Shown: piece after piece, positions 46,055-57,030 of the stretch
Layout of the letters: each line of letters starts with the position of its first letter
How positions within the stretch are numbered: position 1 is the stretch's first letter
Assembly: GCF_040712315.1 (NCBI RefSeq)
Contig: NC_134014.1
Location: 40,475,634-40,539,633 of the forward strand
DNA: 64,000 nucleotides
Source of the DNA: Castanea sativa
Taxonomy: Eukaryota; Streptophyta; Magnoliopsida; Fagales; Fagaceae
Reading direction: 5' to 3'
Position numbers and translations under genes: made by a program
Notes under the pieces: model-generated
Seen by the model: only the letters and a program-made list of their open reading frames with translations
Database searches by the model: none
What the model was told of the DNA's origin: nothing

Positions 46055-47875
46055 ATGAATAGGTTGTTTAGAAGTTACTCTTCCACCAGCAGTAGATGTT
46101 CTCAACCCACATCCATTCCAGACATCCCAGCAGACGTAGGAGCAATTAATTCGGAGTCTTATGAGCTATCCGATCTAGATTTAGACATAGGAGATTGGAA
46201 TATCCCAAAAGTAGCCACCAGCCAATTCTATAAGTCTTCATGGTCTTTGAAAACAGCTTTCAGAACAGACTACCATGTCAAGACCATAGAACAAGTCTAT
46301 GGAATTAACAAGGAGTACGAAACGTGCTACTTGTTATCACCCTCAGCTATCCAGAGTCATAAAGACAAAGGACATAACTTCCTACACATAGGATTAGTCC
46401 AAATAGGAGTGAAACCACTCAGGAAGAGGTTTGAACTTTCGATCCTCATGGCCCTTAGAGATGCTCGTCACGTCAGATTTGATGACAGCCTCCTAGGAAC
46501 CATAGAAACCAGTCTTAGTAACGGACCCATTCATTTTAACTGTTTCCCAGATTTCAGCATCTTTCTCCATGACAGTACAGTTATCAAAGCCCTCACACTC
46601 AATATCAAGACCCATGGAACCCTTATGACACAGGGAACTAGTCAGATCGCCTTGATATATAGAGTTTACTACAAGTGCATGAGAACGAACATGAATGTTG
46701 GAGCACTTGATCGGAGGCAAAAGGGTGAGACAACCCTCATCCAGACCACTGACCCTAGCGCCAAAGTTAAGGTTCCCAGAACCCTCAAATGGTCTGAAAT
46801 TACTTTCCCAGCCAATTGGATGTTAGAAAATGAAAATCATGCTCTACAGATCCAAAACCCAGCCCAGAATCCAGATTTAGAATTTGTCCAACAACTAGCC
46901 GACGGCACGGTTAGGTTAAGTTTCGACAGATCTAGGCTTAGCACTCCTCTAGACTATGAGTGTAGGCAACCTTTGGACACATCCCGGTTTAGATCTCCAA
47001 TCGATCTACAGCAGCCCCATAGGCAGTCACCTATTTACCTTAGAGATAGATCTGCATCCCAGTGTAGCTCAACCAGACCTTTAGGATCACCTTTTCCTAG
47101 GTCTAGAAGAGATTTAGGTGTTCAGCTTCAGGGAGTTAGAACCAATTCCCAACTCACCACACCTTGCTACACAGCCAAACAGGATTCGATTGTCAATGAG
47201 GATGACGATCAAGAACAATCCCCCCCATCCCCATCTGGAACTGATATGGAACAGCCTCCAGATCAGCAAGAGGAATCTCTGAATATCTTGGTGTTAAACA
47301 GAGAATTCGTTCCTGACCTAGAAGAGTTAGGAAAGGAGTTTAGTTCTGAGGAAAACAGGACTAAAAGAGAAGCCTACAAAGCCAATTATACCAGAGATCA
47401 AAAAGAAAAAGTATTTGAAGCATGGACGGCATTCATGAGGGAAATATCCCGTAATGTCCCTTTTTTCTTATACTTCGAAAGGTATTTTGGCCGACACAAG
47501 CAGTTTTGTGTCCTCACCAGAGCCTGGACCATAGAAGGACCCAATGCAACCAAAGAAATTATAAGGTCTAGTCATCCACCCCTAGAAGCCATAACCTTCA
47601 ACCATCGTAGGACAGAGATAATAGCCTCTCCCTTCAAGGCCACCATAGATAGACATCAGCCTGTTGACAAGGTTATTGAGCAAAACAACTATACCAACCA
47701 GTGTCTAAATGTCATAGGAAAACAGCTTGACAGAATAGAAGATAGGATCGAAAACAAAGTTATCCTCCAACCAGGAAGCTCTAGTAAGCCGATCCAAACC
47801 TTAGAAAAGCCCTTAGTCAAGTTACCCACAACCAGACACACCAGCCTTAGTTATCCTAAGGATAAGACAGCTTAG
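46055..47875 (+). CDS. Viral ORF1 N-terminal part: movement protein (606 codons, ends at a premature stop)
   Basis: The first about 300 residues have the pattern of the caulimovirid 30K-superfamily movement protein, with a conserved block around HIGLVQIGVKPL and the following basic/hydrophobic strand region ending FPDFSIFL. This protein modifies plasmodesmata for cell-to-cell passage. It is followed by a Ser/Pro/Arg-rich linker and a region shared with 41969-42230, then segment-specific sequence (after about 47512). The ATG follows the leader and is the first good start. The stop at 47873-47875 comes before the coat protein and looks like a break in a longer ORF1, since coat-protein sequence resumes downstream. 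Confidence 0.8.
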   Translation: MNRLFRSYSSTSSRCSQPTSIPDIPADVGAINSESYELSDLDLDIGDWNIPKVATSQFYKSSWSLKTAFRTDYHVKTIEQVYGINKEYETCYLLSPSAIQSHKDKGHNFLHIGLVQIGVKPLRKRFELSILMALRDARHVRFDDSLLGTIETSLSNGPIHFNCFPDFSIFLHDSTVIKALTLNIKTHGTLMTQGTSQIALIYRVYYKCMRTNMNVGALDRRQKGETTLIQTTDPSAKVKVPRTLKWSEITFPANWMLENENHALQIQNPAQNPDLEFVQQLADGTVRLSFDRSRLSTPLDYECRQPLDTSRFRSPIDLQQPHRQSPIYLRDRSASQCSSTRPLGSPFPRSRRDLGVQLQGVRTNSQLTTPCYTAKQDSIVNEDDDQEQSPPSPSGTDMEQPPDQQEESLNILVLNREFVPDLEELGKEFSSEENRTKREAYKANYTRDQKEKVFEAWTAFMREISRNVPFFLYFERYFGRHKQFCVLTRAWTIEGPNATKEIIRSSHPPLEAITFNHRRTEIIASPFKATIDRHQPVDKVIEQNNYTNQCLNVIGKQLDRIEDRIENKVILQPGSSSKPIQTLEKPLVKLPTTRHTSLSYPKDKTA

Positions 47876-48990
47876 AGATGATAAGTGGCCCGAGAAGCTA
47901 GAAGAACTAGTAAAAAAGGAACCAGCCACCCCTTCATCAATGAATGTTCTAGATATCCAATCAGCCTCTAGCCGGTCTAGCCAAACCTCGACCGGGAGAT
48001 GGAACAATTAGAAAACCAGTTTCGGGATTTAGATGTAAAACGGCTTTACCATCCCGATCCAACCAGGCTCACCCAAGAATTGGTATCCAAGATCTTCACC
48101 CCCGACCTCGGGGTATGAGGAAAGAAATGTTAGCAACCAATTGGTAGACTCTATGAATGGAACATAGATGGTTTATCGAACAGGAAATCCTAAACAAAAT
48201 TCAGCATATGACTATGGTAGCCAACAACTACTGGACGAAGGCCGTCCCCATAAAGAAGTCATTGAAATGATGGCATTAGGATCAAACTCCGGCAATGGTG
48301 GAACAATTGGAAGTGTCTAAAGAAGACATCAAGTACGCCATCCAGAAAGATGAGGAAGGAAACCCCATTATCAATGAAATAGAACAAGGAATTCCTGATG
48401 GTGTCAATACCCTGATTTATACAATCATGAAACACTTCATAGGAAAACCCAGCAATATCACAGCTAGGATTTATGAGCAACTGAGCAACCTTAGGTGTAA
48501 AACCCTAGGAGATTACAAGTGGTATGAAGACGCTTTTACCACTAGAGTCATGCACAGAAGAGATTGTAATTCTCCATTTTGGAAGGAGAAATTTATTAAT
48601 GGTTTACCAACCGAAGGTTAAAGAAACCCCCTTAGGTGTCATAGATTATGATAACCTAACCTATGGAGACATCTCTAGCACTATTAGAAGTGAAGGAATG
48701 AAGATGTGCAGAGACCTCAAAATCCAAAGCCATATCAACAAGAATAAAGCCAAGTACGAAATAGGACATTTCTGTACTCAGTATGGCTTACCCTCTGTCA
48801 AACCTTCCAAGAGGAAATCCAAGCACAAAGAAAAGGAATCTTTTGAGAAATCCTATAGGAAGAAAGCAACCAAGTATTATAGAAAACAGAAGTACAAGAC
48901 TGATGATTTCTATAAGAAAGGAAAATCCAAGGAACCCATTCCACAAGCATATGCTACAAGCTGGAAAGAAAGGTCATTTCAAGAATGAGT
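47876..48990 (+). pseudogene. Viral coat protein, broken
   Basis: 47876-48290 is disrupted in all frames. 48295-48621 holds the coat-protein core (NITARIYEQL, GDYKWYEDAFTTRV, FWKEKFINGLP); the continuation LTYGDISSTIRSEGMKMC...FCTQYGLP is in another frame at 48620-48950, so there is a frameshift near 48615. This core packages the genome and is the part absent from the RT-bearing segment. The zinc knuckle that should follow is damaged at 48950-48975, where about 7 bases (CAGGCAG in the inverted arm) are missing. Confidence 0.8.
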
Positions 48991-49900
48991 GTAGAGCTAA
49001 AGCCAAATCCCTTATCAATGCCCTCATTAGTGACCAACCCAGAAAAGATGAGATCTTCAAGTTACTAGAACTTGACCGCTCTGACAGCGAGTCTTTTAGC
49101 AGTGCTAGTGACAGCGAGCTTAGGCAAATATACAGGTTATCCTCTGATTCCTCTCGGATGAACCCACGCCATGCAAAGATGGTTGTTGAAACAAAACCAT
49201 CAATGTGTTGAACAAGAAGAACTCCTTTTAGACCTCATAGAGGCTATAGAAGATCCTATTACCAAAGCCCGAAGCTTACCCTTTTCCATCGCCCTTAAAG
49301 TCCAGCAACCTAAGGTAGACTTAGAGCAAATTTACAATAGGTTTACAAAGAAGGAAGAACGACCTTCAGAAAGAAATTAAGGAAACCAAATCAGAAGTCA
49401 AAATCCTTAAGCAAGAATTAACCATTCTTAGGGTCGATTATGATCTCCTTACTCGAAGGATCCAACTGTTGGAAAGCACTTCTAATCAAAGCAATGAGGA
49501 AAATCCCTCAGATGAAGAAGTTGATCAAACCCAGCAAAGGTTTGTTCTTAGAAACCATCAGTAGGATTAACTTCCATAAATGGCATTCCAAAGTCAGGAT
49601 TGTCATCAGCAAAGATTTTGAATTTGAGGTCATAGCTTTAATTGATTCAGGAGCTGATCTTAATTGCATTCAAGAAAGCATCATTCCCTCCAAATACTTT
49701 AAAAGGTCTAAGGAGAGATTAACATCCGCAAGTGGCGGGAGAATGCAAATTGATTTCAATATCTGAGGTTTGCCAAGGCGGCATATCCTTTATGACAAAA
49801 TTTGTCCTTGTCAAGAACATCAGTGATCCTAGGAAACCCTTTTTTGTGTTTATTATATCCTTTCATCGAAGGAATCCCATCCTTCAAATTCAAATTTATG
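48991..49900 (+). pseudogene. Viral protease region, broken (coat-protein-bearing segment)
   Basis: Covers the post-knuckle acidic region, a coiled-coil-like stretch and the aspartic protease ALIDSGADLNCI (in the frame at 49440-49766). Compared with the open inverted arm it has several small deletions, for example around 49520, 49763 and 49820-49880, so no continuous frame exists. No RT follows. Confidence 0.8.
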
Positions 49901-51290
49901 AGAAGCCCAGAACCTTGGGAGGTTTGCTCCCTCCAGAAAGCTTCCATATCAAAAACTCTCAGCACCATTACCATCCAAAATCTTCCAGCTCATAATCAAG
50001 CCCAGCATCTTGATTCAGCCAAAACAATTGATCATCCCTTTGACTCCAATCAATTGTCATCATGCATTCATCATAAAAATATTAGCATCTCTGCATCCAT
50101 CAATTTTAAAAGCAAAAAGGTTTTTAGCAATTATTTGAAAATCTCAAATGGTCCAAACCTTTCTTCGCAGGATAAAGAGAAAGCAATACTCAATACCACT
50201 AATAAGTGGAAGATGACTTCTTCAGCTAAGAAGAAGGGCAAGGGGAAAGCACCCGCAAGGGACTATCCTCAAGACAAAAGACTACCAGCGGGACAGTCTT
50301 TTGTAAAGCATGAAGGCGCTTAGGAGCAACATCCCTTCAGGAGTTTGTCCCTCCAACGGTGACATATTCCAATGGTGATATGGCTATTGTTTTACAGGAA
50401 GTTTTATCCAGGGCTTTACAGTTCAACAATGGAACATACACAGACCTACCCTACTCCATTAAATGTCTCCTTGATAACCTTCACTTTGCCTACACCAGAA
50501 ATAACCAAGACCTATTCCTAAAAACCCTCAGAGCACTAGAAATCCATTTAGTAAACCTTGAAGCAAGAAATAAAATCTTAACTAGTCAACTCTCTGGCAA
50601 AGAGGATGTCCATTCAATAGACAAAATGACTATCATGAGCACTAATTATGCTAAACTCAGTCTTAAGACTAGAGCAACTCTAAGAAGTGCCGTTGCCAAC
50701 TTGCCATCAGATTTACAAATTCGTATTCTGAGAAGCAAGGCCATGAACGAAAGTCGGAATCTCTGGTATGAGCATTTCAAAATGCTAGTAACAACTACTA
50801 TTCCTAATCCAGATGATTCGGATGATATGGATAACATTCTAGTACAAGCTGCATGGGAAGAATACTTTGGAAGTAGCTCCAGGGTATATGAAAATAAGCA
50901 TCCCTTCCCAGGACTTTTGGTCAATTATGAAGACGGGTCAGATGAAGAAGAAAGAGATCCGGATTGGCTCTCTCAGATGTTTGAGTCCGGTTTTATTAGA
51001 CTCATCAAACTCACAAGTCATGACCAAATTAGCCAGCTTCCTGAGATCATCCAAAATGCCGTTAGGCAAGTCAACAGCCCCTTTGTTTCTATCGAATGGG
51101 ACAAAAACAATTGGATGGAAGTTCATGCCTCAAAGCACCTTGTCCTCATTAATGGTTTCTCTTATCGGGCCCATGGTATGAAGGAGACACATATATCTCA
51201 TACAAATACCAGAACGATGGAGGAATTACTTCAACAACCAAATCATTGATGTCGCCAAGAGCTTTGGAAGGACTACCATTTTATAAGCTC
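49901..51290 (+). pseudogene. Viral ORF2 and upstream linker, plus-strand arm, interrupted
   Basis: ORF2 starts with ATG at 50213 (MTSSAKKKGKGKAPARD) but stops at 50323; the remainder is open from 50359 to 51249. It matches the 447-residue ORF2 of the inverted arm but with visible divergence in the middle (for example ALQFNNGTYTDLP against KYHFEKEAHTDLP), so the two arms came from different viral copies. The C-terminal Cys/His-rich tail is lost in a deletion after about 51180. Product function unknown. Confidence 0.8.
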
Positions 51291-51473
51291 CATATCACGA
51301 GCACGATTGTGATAACGATTCCCCATGGGATCCTTATGATGGATATCCACATATAAGGAAGCCATTTCTCCATTCGGCGAGTCCAATTTTAGGAGAAACC
51401 TTTGCCTTCTCTTTACAACCCTTAGCATTGTAATCAGATGGCACTATTTTATATTTGTAATATCATGGCCTCG
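51291..51473 (+). repeat. Viral 3' end, inverted copy of the left end of the block
   Basis: AACCCTTAGCATTGTAATCA...ATATCATGGCCTC is the reverse complement of 36826-36900. So both outer ends of the insert are the same viral 3' region in opposite directions. Confidence 0.85.
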
Positions 51474-51708
51474 TATATATATATATATATGTATGTATGT
51501 ATAAGATTTAGTCTCCTTGGACTATGCCAATGACGATTTGCTTCGTGCAATTGTATTCTTGTTTTCTTTTAATCTAGGCTCACTACAATTATTATCTAAT
51601 TCATTAAAGCTTAGTTTTCTAGCCCACTCTCTGCAAATTCATTGTATTAGGCTCCTTGGGCCTAGATCCTTTTTCGTTTGGGTTTAAGTACTAAATTAAG
51701 TCCTTACA
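51474..51708 (+). repeat. 5' LTR of Gypsy element 2, second part
   Basis: After a residual TATATA/GTAT microsatellite the text resumes AAGATTTAGTCTCCTTGGAC and follows the 3' LTR (61683-61888) to TCCTTACA. This is the other half of the LTR interrupted at 36694. Confidence 0.9.
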
Positions 51709-51710
51709 AT

Positions 51711-51728
51711 TGGTACCGTTTGTGGGAA
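51711..51728 (+). other. Primer-binding site of Gypsy element 2
   Basis: TGGTACCGTTTGTGGGAA lies two bases after the LTR end and resembles the site of element 1 (TGGCGCCGTCTGTGGGAA) with two changes. Confidence 0.75.
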
Positions 51729-51804
51729 TTACTTGAGCTTTAGTGAAACCAACACTCAGTTATGGTAAGTTCGGGGGAGGAATCTATTGGGTTCTAGAAT
51801 CAGA

Positions 51805-53050
51805 ATGAGTAAGGAAGAGACCGGGAGGTTAGTGTACATACCACACATACCAGCAGGAGCCAGTCCAGAAGTGGGAGCCACGTCTCTCATGAGGCAACTA
51901 CTAGAAGCATGCAATTAGAAATTGATAGTTTGAGAAGAAAGTTATGCCGGGAGCGACGTAGAGGAACTCTTTCAAGTTCTAACCATTTTTCTGATAGTGA
52001 TGATGATCATAGCTACCGACACAGGTCAAGTACACCTCCCAATGAGTCTTTTTCATGTGACTGGGAGTGTTGTGATAGGCGGGGAAGGAGAAGTCCGTCA
52101 CGTAAAGGCTTGGGCAACGATGCCATGAGTAAAGCTCTGAATCAGATCTCTAACTCACCTTTTGCCTAAAGAATCGAGGGAGGAAGGCTTCCCCGGCGGT
52201 TTACTCAGCCAATGTTTACCATGTCAATGGTAGGATGGACCCTGTGGAGCATGTAAGCCATTTCAACCAGAGATTGTTCACTCCAAGAATGAACCTCTGA
52301 TATGCAAGGTGTTTCCATCTAGTTTAGGGCCTATGGAGATGAGGTGGTTTGATGGCCTGAAAGAGGGTTCTATTAACTCCTTTAAGGAACTCACGAGGTC
52401 CTTTGGTTCTCGGTTTGTAACTTGTAGTAGGGTTTCTCGGCCCTTGGATTCCCTACTGTTTATGGCCATGCGAGAGGGAGAAACGATGAAGACGTACTCT
52501 GACCGATATTGGGAGATGTTTAATAAAATTGATGGAGATTTTGATGATGTGGTTGTACGAACATTTAAGGTCGGCCTGCCTGTCGAGCATGGTTTGAGGA
52601 AATCATTGACAAGAAAGCTAGTTAGTAATGTGTGTTAGCTTATGGACCGCATTGATAAGTATAAGCGGGTCAGGGAGGTAAAGGCAAGGCTAAGGTGGTC
52701 CCTCAAGATAGGAAGGACTTCAGGTCGGACAAGTCTGACAATAATCGTCCTCGGCGGGATTTTTTTGGGCAATCGGGGGCTGCTGCTGCTGCTTAAGTGG
52801 TTAGTATGGTGGTCCGAGAACCAGTGCATCAAATTTTAGAAAAAATTGAGAATGAACCATATTTTCAATCGCCAAACAAGATGGGGGGAGATCCCACGAG
52901 GCGCAACCAAAGCCTAAATTGCCAATACCACGCGACGGCATACTACAGAGGACTGTAGAACTTTGTGGAATCACCTAGAGCAGCTAGTCTGAGGTGGCAA
53001 GTTAAAGCAGTTTTTATATAACCCCAATGGACAGAGAGGCCAAGCAGGGT
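51805..53050 (+). pseudogene. Gypsy element 2 gag, broken
   Basis: The pieces at 51909-52169 (basic, Ser-rich, ending GLGNDAMSKALNQISNSPF) and 52309-52638 (MRWFDGLKEGS...YSDRYWEMFNKIDGDFDD...TFKVGLP) align with gag of element 1. Stops at 52167 and 52636 and a frame change near 52210-52300 interrupt it. The part after 52640 is heavily decayed. Confidence 0.85.
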
Positions 53051-53089
53051 CAGGATCTTAGAGAAATGCTTCTTCAAAACCACCTATGG

Positions 53090-53625
53090 GCACAATCAAT
53101 GTTATTCTTGCCGCCCCGGGAAGGGTTGGTTCTCACCCCTTTAGGGTACTATCCATAGCTCAGCCACCTGTAAAGGACTCTTCCCCTAAGCCGAAGAGGA
53201 GTAGGATGGAAGTCCGACCAGCGCTGAGTTTCTCTGATGATGACAAGGTTGGTAACTTGTAGCCGCATGATGATGCACTGGTGGTTATCCTCAAGATATG
53301 GGGGTATGATGTGAAGCGAATGTTGGTTGACCAAGGTAGGGGGGTAGAGATTATGTACCCTAATTTGTATAAGGGGCTAAAGCTGAAACCAAAGGATTTG
53401 ACTGGTTATGATTCACCTTTGATAGGTTTTGATGGGAAAGTGGTTATACCAAAAGGTCAGATCAGACTACCAGTACAAGCAGGGTTAAAGGTAGTAGAGG
53501 TGAACTTCATTGTGATGGATGCTTACTCTCTCTACACTTCCGTCATAGCAAGACCTTGGCTACATGCCATGGGGGCTGTCTCTTCCACTTTATACTTGAA
53601 GGTGAAATATCCATTCGGTGACTAG
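53090..53625 (+). pseudogene. Gypsy element 2 protease, decayed
   Basis: The frame at 53281-53625 has MLVDQGRGVEIMYPNLY where element 1 has VMIDQGSGADIMYPDLF: the catalytic Asp remains but the flanking residues are altered. It continues with VVEVNFIVMDAYSLYTS and PWLHAMGAVSSTL. Upstream text at 53090-53260 corresponds to the protease N-terminal region with a stop near 53261. Confidence 0.85.
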
Positions 53626-53762
53626 GTTGAAGAATTGGTTGGGAGCTAGTCTATGGCTAGGCAATGTTTAGTATCTGCTATTAGGCATCAAGCTGAATGT
53701 GAACCTTTGGCCTCTGCCAAGCGGGGCTTATAGCAATCAAAGAAGCCAGTGTTATTTACAAT

Positions 53763-55330
53763 GTGGTAGAATGGGCGAAGTGTGAGAGATTAGAAAAGGT
53801 TGTTATAGGTGATGATGGGGAAAAGTTCTTCCAAGTTGGAGCACAGCTGCCTCATCGGGAGAAGGAAGAACTGGTAGTATTTCTTGATGTGTATGCATGG
53901 AGTGCTTACGAGGCTCCTGGGGTGAACCCTAACTTCATTTGCCACCATTTAAATATCAACCCGATGGCTATGCATAGAAAGCAACCACCTCAACGCTCAT
54001 CTAAGGATCATTATGATGCTGTCAAGGACGAGGTGATTAAGCTTAAGCATATCGGGGCTATTAAAGAGGTTTTCTACCCTAATTGGCTGGCCAACATAAT
54101 GGTAGTAAAGAAGAAGAATGGAAAATGGTGAGTATACGTAGATTTTATAGATTTGAACAAGGCTTGCCCAAAGGACCCCTTTCTCATGCCTCGTATAGAT
54201 CAATTGGTAGATGCCGCTATAGGGCATCCTCGGATGAGCTTTTTAGATACTTTCCAAGGATACCATCAAATACCCTTGCTGTTGGATGATCAAGAGAAAA
54301 CAACTTTTGTTACTCCTACAAGAAATTACCATTACAAGGTGATGCCCTTTAGTTTGAAGAACGCAGGATCCACTTATCAGAGAATGATGACTAGGATGTT
54401 TGAGCCACAACTAGGAAAAAATATTGAGATCTATAGGGATGATATGGTGGTAAAGAGCAAGTTAGAATCCGATCACATTGATGACCTTAGAAACATCTTT
54501 GGAATATTGAGGAAACACAAGTTGCGCCTTAATGCTTCTAAATGCTCTTTCAGTGTTGGTTCAGGAAAGTTTTTGGGATACATGGTCACTTATCGTGGAA
54601 TTGGGGTCAATCCTGATTAGATTAGAGCGATCAACAGTTTCCAGCCTCCTCAGAACCCTAAGGAGGTCCAGAGATTAACAGGGATAACTGCTGCCTTGAA
54701 CTGATTTATCTCTTGGTTAGTGGATAGGTGCAGACCTTTCTTCTAGTTGTTGAATAAGTGGAAAGGGTTTTAAAGGACCGATAAATGCAGCTCGGCCTTT
54801 CAACAGTTGAAGGAATACCTCTCTCAGCCACCCATTATGTCCAAGCCTGAGGAGGATGAGGTTTTGTTTGCTTACATTGCTGTAGCTCCCTATGCAGTTA
54901 GCTTGGTGCTGATATGGGTTAATGATGAGGTTTATAGGATAGTTTATTATGTGAGCAAGTCCTTACATGAAACAGAGGTCCAATATCTACCACTAGAAAT
55001 GGCCATATTAGCAGTAGTGAATGCAACACGTAAACTCCCCCACTATTTCCAAGCTCACACGGTGGTGGCGTTGACTCAACTTCCTCTTTAGTCCCTACTT
55101 CAGAGAGCTGATTACACGGGGTGGATTGCTAAATGGGGCACGATTCTAGGGGCCTTCGATATCAAGTATATGCCTCGCACCTCTGTTAAAAGTCAAGTCC
55201 TTGCAGACCTGGTGGCTAAATTTGCTGAACCTTCTATAGAAGAAGAAGAAGAAAGCAGAACATGGATGGAAAATCAGTTGGAGTGGTCTCTTCACAAGAA
55301 CCTCTATCCTAGAGGGTATATTTTGATGGC
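53763..55330 (+). pseudogene. Gypsy element 2 reverse transcriptase and RNase H, with stops
   Basis: Frames 53763-54131, 54153-54620 and 54807-55091 together cover RT and the first RNase H. FLDTFQGYHQIPL, YHYKVMPFSLKNAG and YRDDMVVKSK are visible; the last is the YxDD active site with Arg where element 1 has Val. Stops at 54129, 54618 and 55089 separate the pieces, and further stops lie in the connection region (54700-54780). It cannot make a full protein. Confidence 0.9.
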
Positions 55331-56047
55331 GCTGCTAATTAAATAGGATCCAGAGTGGGGCTAGTTATGGTATCCCCTAAGGGGATAGTTATTGAGAAAT
55401 CATTGAGATTAGGTTTCTCGGCCACGAATAGCGAGGTTGAGTATGAGGCCTTGTTAGTAGGAATGACTATGGTTCAAAAGATGGAAGGAAAGGCATTAGA
55501 AGTGTTTTCAGATTCTAGGCTGGTTGTTGGACAAGTAGAAGGTGAATTAGAAGCCAGGGATCTGAGGATGCAAAAGTACTTGAGTCAGGTCAGATATTTA
55601 CGATCAGGTTTCAAGTCTTTCGTCTTACAGCAAATCCCGAGAACCAAAAATACTTATGCAGATTCTCTTGCCATGCTTGCAACCTCCTCAGCTCAAAGTT
55701 TACCTCAAGTCATTATGGTTGAAGATTTGTACAAACCTGCTGAGGTAAAGAAGGATGTAGTTCAGGTTCATTGGATGAGGGTGAGACCTAGTTGGATGGA
55801 TCCTATTGTTATGTTCCTCAAGGATGACATCTTGCCCGAGAAGAAAGGAGAGGTTGATAAGGTGCGAAGAAAAGCTCCTCGTTTTTGGTTGTCCGAGGAC
55901 CAAAACTTGTATAAGCGCTTTTTCTCTAGACCGTACTTGATGTGTATACATCCGAAGGCAATAGAACCCCTCCTAGAAGAGCTGCATGAAGGGATTTGTG
56001 AAAGTCAAACAAGTGGCAGATCTCTATCTCACAGGGCCCTCACTTAA
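55318..56047 (+). pseudogene. Second (archaeal-type) RNase H and start of integrase
   Basis: VYFDGAAN at about 55318 is followed by a stop, then 55355-56047 reads GLVMVSPKGIV, NSEVEYEALLVGM, FSDSRLVVGQ and TYADSLAMLA: the second RNase H of Tat elements. The end of the frame enters the integrase zinc-binding region (HEGICESQTSGRSL), where the second zinc His expected in this family is Gln. Confidence 0.85.
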
Positions 56048-57030
56048 GGGTATTGGTGGCCAAGTATGCAAAAGGAAGCACAAGAGTATGTGAAGAAGTG
56101 TGACCAGTGCCAGAGATTTGCCCCAAACATTCATTAGCCTAGGGGTGTCCTTAGTCCTCTCTTTAGTCCTTAGCCTTTCACTCAATGGGGCTTAGATATT
56201 GTATGACCTTTTCTTAAGGCAGAAGGGAATAGGAAATGGCTTTTGGTTGGCACTGATTACTTCACCAAATGGGTTGAAGTTGTGCCCCTAGCAAACATTA
56301 GAGATATGGATGCAAAGAGGTTCATGTGGAAAAATATTGTCACTCAGTTTGAGATTCCCCACACTCTTATCTCGGATAATGGGCTTCAGTTTGATAGCAA
56401 AGCTTTCAGGAGGTACTGTTGCGAGATGAGCATCAAGAACAGATATTCAACTCCAGCTTATCCCCAGGGAAATGGACAGGCCGAGGCTGTGAACAAAGTT
56501 GTAGTCAATGAGCTCAAAAAGAGGCTGGATGATGCCAAGGGCAAGTGGGTGGAAGAGCTACCCCATGTTCTTTGGACATATAGAACTACCCCTCGTAGGT
56601 CCACGGGCGAGACTCCTTTCTCTCTGACTTATGAGGCCGAGGCTGTAATCCCTCTGAAAATTGGATTCCTAATACTGAGAACAAGCTCGTTTACTCCTGA
56701 CAGTAATGAAGGGTTATTAATGAAGAGTTTGGATTTGATCGAAGAGTGAAGAGAAAATATCATGGTTCAGTTGGCGTATTATCAGCAAAAGCTTAAGCAG
56801 GGGTATGACTCAAATGTGAGATTAAGACCATTAGCTCCTGGAGACTTGGTACCGTGGAAGGTTTTAGGTACTACAAAGAACCCAGCATGGGGGAAATTAG
56901 GGCCAATTGGGAAGGGCCATACCGTATCACTTCGGTAGCTGGTATAGGAGCATATTTCCTGGAAGATCTAGATGAAAAAGTTATACCACGCCTCTGGAAT
57001 GTAAATAACTTGCGAAAGTATTACTATTAA
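56048..57030 (+). pseudogene. Gypsy element 2 integrase, broken
   Basis: CDQCQRFAPN at about 56100 completes the zinc domain. The frame 56243-56749 is the catalytic core: TDYFTKWVEV, LISDNGLQFDS and GQAEAVNK supply the D, D, E triad. A stop at 56747 cuts it; the C-terminal region (YYQQKLKQGYDSNVR, LGPIGKG) continues to about 57029. No chromodomain is seen. Confidence 0.85.

Larger units (their letters stand above)
36695..51473. mobile_element. Endogenous pararetrovirus block (Caulimoviridae, florendovirus-like), rearranged
   Basis: Plant pararetrovirus sequence fixed in the host genome. Evidence: tRNA-Met primer sites (TGGTATCAGAGCC) at 40127 and 45393, a 30K-type movement-protein region, a caulimovirid coat-protein core, CCHC zinc knuckle, aspartic protease, reverse transcriptase with YIDD and RNase H, and no LTRs or integrase. 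Three arms: an inverted partial copy (36695-40126), a plus-strand RT-bearing segment (40127-about 45150) and a plus-strand coat-protein-bearing segment (45393-51473). The outer ends of the block are inverted copies of the same viral 3' region. The genus is inferred from gene order, the separate about 50-kDa ORF2 and location at a TA repeat; the family is secure. Confidence 0.85.

Noticed and set aside
40127..51473. Reading the viral block as an LTR retrotransposon whose LTRs are the duplicated 40127-42230 and 45393-47500 segments
   Set aside because: The duplicated parts encode movement protein and start with a primer site rather than ending before one; there is no integrase and no TG...CA ends. 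Caulimovirid coat and movement motifs fit a pararetrovirus.
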